Positions 1 through 6,574 of a stretch of DNA of 8,865 nucleotides are shown in pieces. The stretch is taken from NCBI GenBank assembly GCA_016744485.1, contig JADGEG010000075.1, forward strand, positions 1 to 8,865, in the 5' to 3' direction. The stretch is from Arcobacter sp. GTDB lineage: Bacteria; Campylobacterota; Campylobacteria; Campylobacterales; Arcobacteraceae. The first letter of the stretch is position 1; every line of letters starts with the position of its first letter. A program made the translations under genes and the position numbers. The notes below the pieces were generated by a model, which saw nothing but the letters and a program-made list of their open reading frames with translations, was not told the origin of the DNA and made no database searches.

Positions 1-818
1 GTAATACTTGTTTTTTTCATAGTAGCAGTATCTTCTTGTATATCAGTTGTAGATATCTTTTTGTCTGAAATATTTGTTTTCAAAATCTTATTTTTAGATA
101 AATCTATATTTTTTACTTCTTTGTTTTTTTCTAAGTCAAACTCTTGTTTTGTATTTATGCTTGTTGTTTTTTTAATAGAAATATCTTGTTTTATATTTTC
201 TTTTGACACATTTTGATTTGTTTCTAAAGTTGTATTTTTTATTATTTGTATTTTTTGTAAATCATTTGTATTTTTTGTGCTTTTTATCTTAGATTGTAGT
301 ATTAACTTATCTAAAGAGTAGTTCGTTTTTTGTTCACTTGTATTTGTATCAAGTTTTGTAGAGTTTTTTATATTTTCTACTTTAAGATTTTTTATAATTC
401 CTTCTTGCTTGTCATTTGTTTTTTGTAAAACTTGATTAATATTAATCTTTTGTTCTACATTTTGTATTTTATTTTTATTTGTTTTTTGTAAGATTTGATT
501 AGTATTAATTTTTTGTTCTACATTTTGTATTTTATTTTTATTTGTTTTTTGTAAGACTTGATTAGTATTAATTTTTTGTTCTACATTTTGTATTTTATTG
601 TTATTTATTTTTTCTGATGTATTTTTTTGCTTAGCTTCTGAAGATATTAAGGTATTTATTTTCTCATTGTTTTTAATATTTTCACTATTAGTAATATTTT
701 TTTTTGCTTCTTTTAATAATTGATCAAAAAGTGAAATAGTCTTTTTTTTAGATTTATTTGTAATATTTTTTTTATTATCTGAAGAGCTAAATAATTCAGT
801 AGTGATTTTTTGTGTCAT
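1..818 (-). CDS. fliK: FliK-like flagellar hook-length control protein (N-terminal part; C-terminus beyond window)
   Basis: An open frame starts with ATG at 818-816, three bases after the flgC stop, and stays open to the window edge (272 complete codons). The product has almost no globular character. It is rich in Lys, Asn, Gln, Thr, Ser and Ile, with no signal peptide and no membrane segment. Residues about 75-135 hold three near-identical 21-residue repeats. Such a disordered, secreted N-terminal half is what FliK hook-length rulers look like. In the known family the conserved C-terminal switch domain, which interacts with FlhB and stops hook-subunit export, lies in the last 100-150 residues, here outside the window. 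The call rests on composition and on position directly after fliE-flgC, not on a recognised domain. Another secreted, low-complexity flagellar protein is possible. Several runs of eight A on the coding strand encode lysines. Confidence 0.6.
   Translation of the reverse strand, partial: MTQKITTELFSSSDNKKNITNKSKKKTISLFDQLLKEAKKNITNSENIKNNEKINTLISSEAKQKNTSEKINNNKIQNVEQKINTNQVLQKTNKNKIQNVEQKINTNQILQKTNKNKIQNVEQKININQVLQKTNDKQEGIIKNLKVENIKNSTKLDTNTSEQKTNYSLDKLILQSKIKSTKNTNDLQKIQIIKNTTLETNQNVSKENIKQDISIKKTTSINTKQEFDLEKNKEVKNIDLSKNKILKTNISDKKISTTDIQEDTATMKKTSI
414..596 (-). repeat. Three-copy in-frame 63-bp tandem repeat inside the fliK-like gene
   Basis: Three head-to-tail copies occupy 596-534, 533-471 and 470-414; the last copy matches for 19 of 21 residues. 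The period is exactly 63 bp, as seen from the recurring plus-strand string gttttttgtaa at 418, 481 and 544. Each unit encodes 21 residues, beginning KIQNVEQKIN and ending LQKTNKN. The copies differ only by conservative changes (T or I at unit position 11, V or I at 14) and a few silent bases, so the duplication is recent or is being homogenised. Because the unit is a multiple of three, gain or loss of a copy keeps the reading frame. Confidence 0.95.
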
Positions 819-821
819 AAT

Positions 822-1292
822 TTATGCTTTTAATATATCCAAAGTTTTTGAATCAATATTCTTATGAGTATTAAATGTAGCTACATTAGCTTCATAGGAT
901 CTCATAGCTTCTATTAAATCAACCATTTCAATTACAGGGTTTATATTTGGATATGCTACATACCCATCTTTATTAGCATCAGGATGAGATGGCTCAAACT
1001 TCATAACAGATTTTGCATTATCTTCTAGTATGGATTTAACACCAACTCCTCTTAAACTAGAGTTAGTATGAGCATTGTTATATACATTTAAAGTATTATC
1101 ACTACTTTTATTATTTTTATTAATATTCTTTAATAATAATTCTTGAAATACTACATTTTGTTTCTTATAAGGCCCACCATCTTTTGTATGAGTTGTTTGT
1201 GCATTTGCAATATTTGCACTAACTATATTTATTCTTGTTCTTTGTGCACTCATTCCAGAAGTTGCTATATTATAACCATCAAAAAATCCCAT
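822..1292 (-). CDS. flgC: Flagellar basal-body proximal rod protein FlgC
   Basis: A 156-residue rod protein that forms part of the proximal rod between the MS ring and the distal rod, exported by the flagellar type III system. The N-terminal helix carries the rod/hook family signature: residues 8-33 include NIATSGMSAQR and the ANIANAQTT motif (26-34). The C-terminal half has the FlgC-typical EPSHPDANKDGYVAYPNIN segment (100-118) followed by the long helix VIEMVDLIEAMRSYEANVATFN (120-141). The length is a little above the usual 135-150, owing to an Asn/Lys-rich middle insert (about 57-78). The ATG start has an AAAAGG Shine-Dalgarno sequence at 1302-1307, nine bases upstream. It lies 27 bp after fliE and 3 bp before the fliK-like gene. 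The usual upstream partner flgB is not beside it. Confidence 0.96.
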   Translation of the reverse strand: MGFFDGYNIATSGMSAQRTRINIVSANIANAQTTHTKDGGPYKKQNVVFQELLLKNINKNNKSSDNTLNVYNNAHTNSSLRGVGVKSILEDNAKSVMKFEPSHPDANKDGYVAYPNINPVIEMVDLIEAMRSYEANVATFNTHKNIDSKTLDILKA

Positions 1293-1319
1293 AATTCAAA
1301 ACCTTTTATTTTTTATTTT

Positions 1320-1613
1320 TTAAACTGACATTCTCATAACTTCTTTGTAAGCATTAATTGCTTTATTTTTCACTTCTAGAGCTAATTGTAAAGACAATTG
1401 TGCTTCTTCAATCTTTTGTACAGCTTCTTGTAAATTTGTAACTTTTCCTGTTGATATATCTGCCATTGCATTATATCCTTTAACTTGTGTATTATTTACT
1501 TCATTTATTGCATTATTTAAAATACTTTTAAATGTATTAGACTTGTCGTTTATTGAATTTTCTTGTTGATTTTTACCTTGACTAATTGAATTTGTAATAG
1601 AAGATATATTCAT
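1320..1613 (-). CDS. fliE: Flagellar hook-basal body complex protein FliE
   Basis: A 97-residue protein that connects the MS ring and export gate to the proximal rod and is needed for export of later rod subunits. Recognised from a flexible, polar N-terminus (1-27), then FKSILNNAINEVNNTQ (28-43), and the strongly conserved C-terminal helical pair: residues 60-80, starting NLQEAVQKIEEAQLSLQL, and VKNKAINAYKEVMRMSV (81-97). The normal family length is about 100 residues. The ATG is preceded by AAGGAA (1619-1624) at five bases' spacing; this site overlaps the stop codon of the membrane protein upstream, so the two genes are probably translationally coupled. In this cluster fliE precedes flgC, the reverse of the common flgB-flgC-fliE order. 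Confidence 0.95.
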   Translation of the reverse strand: MNISSITNSISQGKNQQENSINDKSNTFKSILNNAINEVNNTQVKGYNAMADISTGKVTNLQEAVQKIEEAQLSLQLALEVKNKAINAYKEVMRMSV

Positions 1614-1622
1614 TTTAATTCC

Positions 1623-1946
1623 TTATCTATTTTTATTTGCTTGCTCAACATTGTCTTGAATTACTAATTCATTTAACATTGTATTTATTTTTTCCTCATT
1701 ATATTTAAAATCAAATTCACTTTTTTTATTATCAAAACTAAATAGCATTATAATAAGAGATAACATCATATTTGATATACCTTTTAGTACAACAGTCACA
1801 ACAATAATCCAAAAAACCATTTCTAATGGTGTAAATAAAGTAGCATTAATCACAAAAAAAATTAAAGTAGCAAAAAAACCAGTCCCAATGAAAAATCTAA
1901 AAATCCCACTATTAATTACATTTTGTGAAAAACTTTCAACAAGCAT
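1623..1946 (-). CDS. Small membrane protein of unknown function, after flhG
   Basis: I do not recognise a domain. From the ATG at 1946 the product has 107 residues. A hydrophobic segment at about 15-37 is followed by a long hydrophobic stretch at 42-71, which could hold one or two more spans, and then a charged tail (72-107) that is probably cytoplasmic and helical. The ATG is preceded by GTGG at 1953-1956, six bases away. A TTG at 1982 in the same frame would add 12 residues but has no visible ribosome site, and a stop lies two codons upstream of it. The gene sits directly after flhG. From memory, Campylobacter jejuni (Cj0062c) and Helicobacter pylori (HP1033) carry a small, poorly characterised protein gene at the same place after flhG; that this is their counterpart is inference. 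Its stop codon overlaps the fliE ribosome site. Confidence 0.72.
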   Translation of the reverse strand: MLVESFSQNVINSGIFRFFIGTGFFATLIFFVINATLFTPLEMVFWIIVVTVVLKGISNMMLSLIIMLFSFDNKKSEFDFKYNEEKINTMLNELVIQDNVEQANKNR

Positions 1947-2007
1947 TGATATCCACTTTAAAAAATACAAATAATATAGCAAAATTTAGTACATACACTA
2001 TCAAACC

Positions 2008-2829
2008 TTATTTAATATTTTTTAGCAATGAATCAATTACTTTATGCAACTGTTTTGTTATAACTTCACTAGCAAATTCATGTACAAATAATTTTCTAAG
2101 TCGTGATGTTGTCGAAATATTTGCAGAAGTAGAAACATTACCTATATATTCTATCATAAAATTTGATTTTAACATGTTGTTTTTTGCTAATTTTATTAAA
2201 GAATTGCTAATTAATTCACCAATTTGATAGTTTTGAGTGTGATTAAAACATAACATTAGTTTTTCTTTTTCATGTGATAGCATTTTAATTAGTGCATAAA
2301 CATCAGTTAATGCACTAGGATCAGTTGTAGTAATTGCTAGAATATTATGAGATATAGATAAAAATTCTTGCACATATTCATTAAGTCCTGCACTTGTATC
2401 TACAAGTATTATATCATATTTATTTAGATTAATAATGTCATTTATAATTCGTGAAAAAACTAAAGAATTTTTGATTTTTGCATATTTATATGAACTTTTA
2501 CCAGCAATTAATGATAAATTTTTATATGCAGTTTGCACAATAATCTCATCAAGTGTTTTATGTGATTGAATATAATCAAATAAGGTATATTTGGGTTTTA
2601 CATTAAATAATACTTGCATGTTAGCAAGTCCAATATCTGCATCTAAGACAAGTACCTTTAAGTTTCTTTTTGTTAATAAATAAGCAATATTAGCAGTAAA
2701 TGTTGATTTACCAACTCCACCTTTTCCTGAAGTAATTGTAATTAACTTTGATTTGGATTTTGAATTGTTTTTATTAATCTTTGTTAAATTAATTAATTTG
2801 TGTGCTTGTGAAGAAATAGAATTAAACAA
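2008..2829 (-). CDS. flhG: FlhG (FleN/YlxH) MinD-like ATPase, flagellar number regulator
   Basis: A 273-residue member of the MinD/ParA ATPase family. FlhG acts with FlhF to limit flagellar number and position at the pole. The deviant Walker A motif is SGKGGVGKST at 34-43 (signature Lys36, catalytic Lys41). Walker A' is LDADIGLAN at 62-70, and the Walker B region is ILVDTSAG at 141-148. The N-terminal helix SSQAHKL (6-12) corresponds to the family's DQAxxLR motif, which stimulates the FlhF GTPase; here the first position is Ser and the last Arg is Ile. The start is TTG at 2829-2827, chosen because no ATG precedes the Walker motif and because this start keeps the conserved N-terminal helix. 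The upstream ribosome site is weak (only an AAGA). It begins three bases after the flhF stop. TTG with a poor site suggests translation coupled to flhF and modest output. Confidence 0.93.
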   Translation of the reverse strand: MFNSISSQAHKLINLTKINKNNSKSKSKLITITSGKGGVGKSTFTANIAYLLTKRNLKVLVLDADIGLANMQVLFNVKPKYTLFDYIQSHKTLDEIIVQTAYKNLSLIAGKSSYKYAKIKNSLVFSRIINDIINLNKYDIILVDTSAGLNEYVQEFLSISHNILAITTTDPSALTDVYALIKMLSHEKEKLMLCFNHTQNYQIGELISNSLIKLAKNNMLKSNFMIEYIGNVSTSANISTTSRLRKLFVHEFASEVITKQLHKVIDSLLKNIK

Positions 2830-2832
2830 AAA

Positions 2833-3972
2833 TTATCTTTTTATAAGAAATTTATTCATAAAACAATCAATTAAAAAAGTAGAATCTGCAACTATTAAAT
2901 CATCAGGAACATTTTGACCTATTGAAAAAAATGTAATAGATTTTTTTGTTTTGTGAGAAAAAGATATAAGATTACCAAAACTTTTTGTTTCATCAAGTTT
3001 AGTAAATATTAAATAATCTATACCAAGACGTGAATAATTATTAAAAATTTCTAATAAATCAGTATGTTTGACATTTGCAGGAAGAACTAAATTTTTTTCA
3101 ATTGGAATATCTTGAACTTTTTCTTGGTATTGATGAATTAATTCAATCTTATCGATATCATATTGGCTAGAACCAGCTGTGTCAATAAAAATATAATTAC
3201 AATCTTTTAATCTAATAATTGCTTGTGCGAGATCTTCTGTTTTTTTTACGACTTCAAGAGCTAGTCTCATAATATTAGTATAAGCTTGAAGTTGCTCAAT
3301 TGCACCGACCCTAAATGAATCTAATGTTATTATACCTACTTTATAATTTTGTTCAAGTTTATGTGCATATCTTGCAGCTAGTTTTGCAATTGTAGTGGTT
3401 TTTCCAACCCCTGTGGGTCCTACCATCATAATAATTTTTCTTTGATGTTTTCTTAGTGGGATTTCTTTTTTAATTGGTATTATACGTCTTAAAATTAATT
3501 TGAAAAAATCATTTACTTTTGCTGAATTAACTTTTAGTGCAAGAGGTAGTTGGTGTATTGTTTTTTTCATTATGGTATAAGTCATTTCTTGTTCAAATTC
3601 ATTGTCTTCAAATAAATTATAAATATCTATAAACTCAGGAGGAATAGTTAAATCATAAAGTTGACTTTTAGGATCCCATAAAGTTTTTTGAACTTGTGCA
3701 ATTGACTCTTGCATTTTAAGTATTTCAGTTTTAAAATCATAAAAAGATGCTTCAATATTAGGATTAGCTGAAGAAGGACTTGTGATTTTCTTTGTATACT
3801 GCATTAGATTATCATCTTCAAGAGCAACTGTTATTTCATACATTTCTTCTTGATTTGGAGATAAACTTGGAATTTTTTTTGTTGCAATTACTATTGCATC
3901 TTCACCACATTCATCTTGAGCATGTTTTAAGGCAATAGTAGGTGTTTTTCCTAAAAAAGAAAATTTATTCAT
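2833..3972 (-). CDS. flhF: FlhF, SRP-family GTPase for polar flagellar placement
   Basis: FlhF is a signal-recognition-particle-type GTPase that sets the polar site of flagellar assembly. From the ATG at 3972 it has 379 residues. The N-terminal B domain opens with NKFSFLGKTP and ALKHAQDECG, as FlhF proteins usually do. An N domain lies around 110-180. The GTPase core has G1 GPTGVGKTTT (185-194), DSFRVGAIEQL (218-228), G3 DTAG (264-267), G4 TKLDE (324-328) and a GQNVPDD segment (352-358). An in-frame ATG at 4017 would add 15 lysine-rich residues and increase the overlap with the upstream gene to 53 bp. The 3972 start fits the family N-terminus, has a GGAAG site at 3978-3982 and overlaps the upstream gene by only 8 bp. 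It is followed at once by flhG, its regulatory partner. Confidence 0.95.
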   Translation of the reverse strand: MNKFSFLGKTPTIALKHAQDECGEDAIVIATKKIPSLSPNQEEMYEITVALEDDNLMQYTKKITSPSSANPNIEASFYDFKTEILKMQESIAQVQKTLWDPKSQLYDLTIPPEFIDIYNLFEDNEFEQEMTYTIMKKTIHQLPLALKVNSAKVNDFFKLILRRIIPIKKEIPLRKHQRKIIMMVGPTGVGKTTTIAKLAARYAHKLEQNYKVGIITLDSFRVGAIEQLQAYTNIMRLALEVVKKTEDLAQAIIRLKDCNYIFIDTAGSSQYDIDKIELIHQYQEKVQDIPIEKNLVLPANVKHTDLLEIFNNYSRLGIDYLIFTKLDETKSFGNLISFSHKTKKSITFFSIGQNVPDDLIVADSTFLIDCFMNKFLIKR

Positions 3973-4366
3973 TAATTCTTCCATCTTTATATATTTTTTC
4001 AATTTTTCCATTATCATGTTTTATTTTAATTAATTTATTATTCTCATAAATTATTTTTCCATTTTTTTCAATTTCGATTGAACCAAAATCAAATAATATA
4101 GTATTTTTTTTATACAACTTAATATCTTTTTTACAAATAATCATATTTTTTTTAATAAAATGTTTTGTTATAAATTTATTTTTTTTTAAATCTTTGAATA
4201 CTAAAGGAATACAGTTTTTTTTAATAGACTTAAAATCGTTTAAAATTATATTTTTATAAGTAATTTGTTGTTGATATTGTAAATCATATTTTGCCACAAC
4301 TACATCTATAGCATTTAGACTTAAGCCTAATGTTAAAGTAACAAATAGATATTTAGGCTTTAACAT
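3965..4366 (-). CDS. flgA: Short FlgA-like P-ring chaperone with signal peptide (tentative)
   Basis: A 133-residue protein with a plausible Sec signal peptide (1-19: MLKPK, then a hydrophobic stretch ending LNA). FlgA is a periplasmic chaperone for the P-ring protein FlgI. The C-terminal part has the layout of the FlgA SAF-like domain: a KHFIKKNMIICKKDI segment (68-82) resembling the 'r.i.aG..i...dl' stretch, then a beta-rich tail (90-130, including FDFGSIEIEKNGKIIYEN). Typical FlgA proteins are longer (about 200-240 residues), so the N-terminal portion is reduced. It overlaps the flgN-like gene by 14 bp and flhF by 8 bp. The gene is unusually lysine-rich with four coding-strand A runs of 8-9 bases. 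The assignment rests on fold pattern, signal peptide and position; an unrelated exported protein is possible. Confidence 0.5.
   Translation of the reverse strand: MLKPKYLFVTLTLGLSLNAIDVVVAKYDLQYQQQITYKNIILNDFKSIKKNCIPLVFKDLKKNKFITKHFIKKNMIICKKDIKLYKKNTILFDFGSIEIEKNGKIIYENNKLIKIKHDNGKIEKIYKDGRINE
3978..3982 (-). promoter_or_regulatory. Ribosome binding site supporting the flhF start at 3972
   Basis: GGAAG on the minus strand lies five bases before the ATG at 3972-3970. It supports this start over the in-frame ATG at 4017, which would put extra residues before the conserved FlhF N-terminus. Confidence 0.55.
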
Positions 4367-4730
4367 TAATTAAAGATCCTCCATTATTTTGGGTTATATC
4401 ATGAACAATTTCTTGATACATTTGTTTAAGAGGCAATACAATTGATGCTAATGTATGATTTAATTCATATAAAGATTTAAGTTTAGTTTCTAAATTATTG
4501 ATATCATTTTTAAATATATTGATATTAATACCTTCTTGCATTTGTTTAGCTATTTCTTTATTTAACTTTTGTTTTAATAAAATTATTTGATTTATAAAAA
4601 CTTGTTTTAAATCATTTCTATTTAATAACTCTTCGTTGTTAGCATTTTTAATATCTTCAATGTCTTGGTTAATGGCATTTTCTAAATTTGATATTAAAGT
4701 CATCATCTCATTAATTATAATTTTTATCAT
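4353..4730 (-). CDS. flgN: FlgN-like flagellar export chaperone (tentative)
   Basis: A 125-residue, almost wholly helical protein with regular heptad-like leucine/isoleucine spacing and no signal or membrane segment. Its length and layout match FlgN, the cytosolic chaperone that holds the hook-filament junction proteins FlgK and FlgL for type III export: an N-terminal amphipathic helix (1-35) with LISNLENAINQDIEDIKN, a middle coiled helix (40-70) and a third helix (75-110). FlgN sequences are weakly conserved, so composition and position right after flgJ carry much of the weight. The ATG shares one base with the flgJ stop codon (TAATG), a strong sign of translational coupling. The 3' end overlaps the next gene by 14 bp. 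Confidence 0.6.
   Translation of the reverse strand: MIKIIINEMMTLISNLENAINQDIEDIKNANNEELLNRNDLKQVFINQIILLKQKLNKEIAKQMQEGININIFKNDINNLETKLKSLYELNHTLASIVLPLKQMYQEIVHDITQNNGGSLINVKA
4378..4382 (-). promoter_or_regulatory. Ribosome binding site of the flgA-like gene, inside the flgN-like gene
   Basis: GGAGG on the minus strand lies 11 bases before the ATG at 4366-4364. It is encoded by the two consecutive glycine codons near the end of the flgN-like gene (NNGGSLINVKA). Such an overlap implies coupled translation. Confidence 0.6.
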
Positions 4731-5038
4731 TACATATCTTTCTTGTTTTGTGTTAAAAATTCATATAACATAGTACTAATACCAACAGCTCCATTTGATT
4801 GTTGTGATATTGAATTTGTATACATACCTTTTATTATATCAGAACCAGTTCCTTCCCCTGAAACTTTTGTATTTTTTAAAGAAATATCTAATAGTTGTTG
4901 CATGAAAAATGATTCAAAATCGTTACATACTTTTTTTAATTGTTTATCTTTTAAGTTTGTAAAATCATTATTTTTATATTTCATACTTTCATGTGTTTTA
5001 GTAGTATTTATATCAACAAAATTTGTATTCAAATCCAT
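4730..5038 (-). CDS. flgJ: FlgJ rod-scaffold protein, rod-binding domain only
   Basis: A 102-residue protein equal to the N-terminal rod-binding domain of FlgJ, the cap that supports rod assembly in the periplasm. The family core is at 31-96: KKVCNDFESFFMQQLLDI (35-52), then GEGTGSDIIKGMYT (61-74) and SNGAVGISTMLYEFL (81-95). The C-terminal peptidoglycan hydrolase domain seen in enterobacterial FlgJ is absent. That is normal for Campylobacterota, where a separate enzyme must open the wall. The ATG has a GGAG site (5045-5048) six bases upstream, just outside the motB stop. The gap to motB is 3 bp, and the stop codon overlaps the next start by one base. Confidence 0.9.
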   Translation of the reverse strand: MDLNTNFVDINTTKTHESMKYKNNDFTNLKDKQLKKVCNDFESFFMQQLLDISLKNTKVSGEGTGSDIIKGMYTNSISQQSNGAVGISTMLYEFLTQNKKDM

Positions 5039-5041
5039 AAT

Positions 5042-5812
5042 TTACTCCAATCTATCAAAAAAATTTTCTTCTTGCAAAATATCTTCTTGCGAATTTTGTG
5101 CAAAAAATCTAAGTTCAACCCTTCGATTTTCTAGGTCTATTTCACTTTTTGGATGAAAAGATGAAAATGCAGATACCTTTAACAAACTAGGATCAATTCT
5201 ATTTTTAATTAATTCTTGAACCACTGATATTGCTCTTAATGCAGATAAATCCCAATTATTTCTAGGTAGACTATTTGATTTAAAATCATTTTTTTGAGTA
5301 TGACCACTTATTTCTATATTCAATGTTTGTGGTATTGTTCTAATAATTCTTGAAATCTTTGTAATAAATTTTTTTGTAGCTTTATTCTCTATTTTATATT
5401 CATTTTCTTTAAATAAAATTGTCGATGGAATATCAAGAATAAATTCGTTTTTACTTTTTTCAATTGTCATATCTTGATTATTATCAGAATTAGATTCATT
5501 TAATTCTTGCATTATTTCTGTAATTTCTTCAAGTGCAGTTTCTAAGGATTCTTTTCTGATATCTTCTGCATCTGTGCTTTGTTCATTTTGAGTTGCATCC
5601 GATTCATTTTGTGTTTCAATGGCAGTCGTAGTATCTAAAAAACCCATAGCTTTTTTCATAATTTCAAAATATTCTTCAACTTTTGTTTTATCCATTACAG
5701 CCATTGATAATAATAAAATAAAAAATGTTAGCAATAAGGACATTAAATCCCCAAATTGGACTAGCCATCCTGGTAAACATTTAGGACATTCTGGACATTT
5801 ATGTTTTGCCAT
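5042..5812 (-). CDS. motB: MotB/PomB stator protein, sodium-type features
   Basis: The peptidoglycan-binding stator subunit of the flagellar motor, 256 residues. The short N-terminus carries three cysteines in CPECPKC (6-12). A single membrane segment follows (about 19-39) with LPGWLVQFGDLMSLLLTFF, in which Asp22 is the ion-binding aspartate. After an acidic linker (60-118), the OmpA-like domain (about 122-236) contains ISGHTQ (168-173), NWDLSALRA (186-194) and NRRVELRF (229-236), the peptidoglycan-binding core. The membrane segment reads like Vibrio PomB (LPLW..TFADLMSLL) and unlike the GEKWAVPYADFLSLLLALF type of Campylobacter/Helicobacter as I recall them. The gene starts 3 bp after motA and forms the stator pair with it. 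pomB may be the better name. Confidence 0.95.
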   Translation of the reverse strand: MAKHKCPECPKCLPGWLVQFGDLMSLLLTFFILLLSMAVMDKTKVEEYFEIMKKAMGFLDTTTAIETQNESDATQNEQSTDAEDIRKESLETALEEITEIMQELNESNSDNNQDMTIEKSKNEFILDIPSTILFKENEYKIENKATKKFITKISRIIRTIPQTLNIEISGHTQKNDFKSNSLPRNNWDLSALRAISVVQELIKNRIDPSLLKVSAFSSFHPKSEIDLENRRVELRFFAQNSQEDILQEENFFDRLE

Positions 5813-5815
5813 TTT

Positions 5816-6571
5816 TTACTCATTGTTTTCTATTAAAATAGCATTTAATTGCATTTTGATATTACCTATTGATTCTTCAGCTGCTACCATAGATGCACCT
5901 TGTATTATAACTTCATAAGCTGTTTCTTCAACACTGTGTTTTTGTGCTAATTTACTTTCAATAATTCCTGCAAATAATGTTCCAATTAAAGCTCCATACA
6001 TAGTAGTTAGTAAAGCAACAGCCATAGCTGGTCCAACAGCAGCAGGATCTGATAAGTTAGCAAGCATAGCTACTAAACCAACTAAAGTACCAATCATACC
6101 CATAGCACCTGCAGTTCCTCCAATATTACCAAAAATAGAAATCATTGCATTATGTCTTTTTGAAATATGCTCTAGTTTTAATTCTAATAAAGGTTTTAGT
6201 GTTTCTGCTCTTGTACCATCAACTAACAACTGAAAGGCTTCTTGAAAAAAAGGATCTGATTCTTCTAATATTTTTTGTTCAATATGCATAACACCGTGTT
6301 TTTTAATTTCAGTTGCATAAAAAATCATTTTTTCAACTAATTCAGGTAAAGGTTCAATTTTTACTACATTCATAGCTACTTTAATAGCAGGACCAATTCT
6401 TTTTAAATCAGATATCTCAAATTGACCAGCTGTAACTGCAGTTGTACCACCAATTACAATAATGACAGAAGGAACATCAAGATAAGGGCCAAAACCAACA
6501 CCTCCTAATATAATAGCAAGACCAACTAAAGACCAACCAATTCCTAATCCACCTGCTGTACTTTTATCCAT
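5816..6571 (-). CDS. motA: MotA/PomA stator protein, sodium-type features
   Basis: The four-span stator subunit that, with MotB/PomB, conducts ions and pushes the rotor; 251 residues, like Vibrio PomA (about 253). Membrane segments lie at about 11-28, 33-50, 147-172 and 180-204. The cytoplasmic loop has LVDGTRAETLKPLLELKLEHI (116-136), with the charged Arg121 and Glu residues that contact FliG. Conserved prolines are Pro176 and Pro181. Thr162 (GMIGTLVGL) and Thr189-Thr190 (LLTTMYGA) fall exactly four residues after PomA Thr158, Thr185 and Thr186, which line the sodium pathway in Vibrio. The ATG has an AGGA site (6581-6584) nine bases upstream. The gene lies 3 bp after fliY and 3 bp before motB. 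Sodium use is inferred, not shown. Confidence 0.95.
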   Translation of the reverse strand: MDKSTAGGLGIGWSLVGLAIILGGVGFGPYLDVPSVIIVIGGTTAVTAGQFEISDLKRIGPAIKVAMNVVKIEPLPELVEKMIFYATEIKKHGVMHIEQKILEESDPFFQEAFQLLVDGTRAETLKPLLELKLEHISKRHNAMISIFGNIGGTAGAMGMIGTLVGLVAMLANLSDPAAVGPAMAVALLTTMYGALIGTLFAGIIESKLAQKHSVEETAYEVIIQGASMVAAEESIGNIKMQLNAILIENNE

Positions 6572-6574
6572 ATT

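Noticed and set aside
742..773. Eight-base A runs on the coding strand of the fliK-like gene (742-749 and 766-773) as phase-variation switches
   Set aside because: Eight-base A/T runs are common in such an AT-rich, lysine-rich gene; without strain variation there is no evidence of switching.
1143..1328. Plus-strand open frame over flgC
   Set aside because: It lies antisense to a clearly recognisable flgC, has Cys/Ile-rich low-complexity translation, and no ribosome site. The same reasoning removes the plus-strand frames at 1925-2227, 4743-5156, 5619-5918 and 7565-7762.
1947..1982. TTG at 1982 as the start of the small membrane protein
   Set aside because: No ribosome site is visible upstream; the ATG at 1946 has a GTGG at proper distance. 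It cannot be fully excluded.
3970..4017. Longer FlhF starting at the ATG at 4017
   Set aside because: The extra residues are a Lys-rich stretch unlike FlhF N-termini and the overlap with the upstream gene would be 53 bp. The ATG at 3972 has its own site and gives the family-typical beginning.
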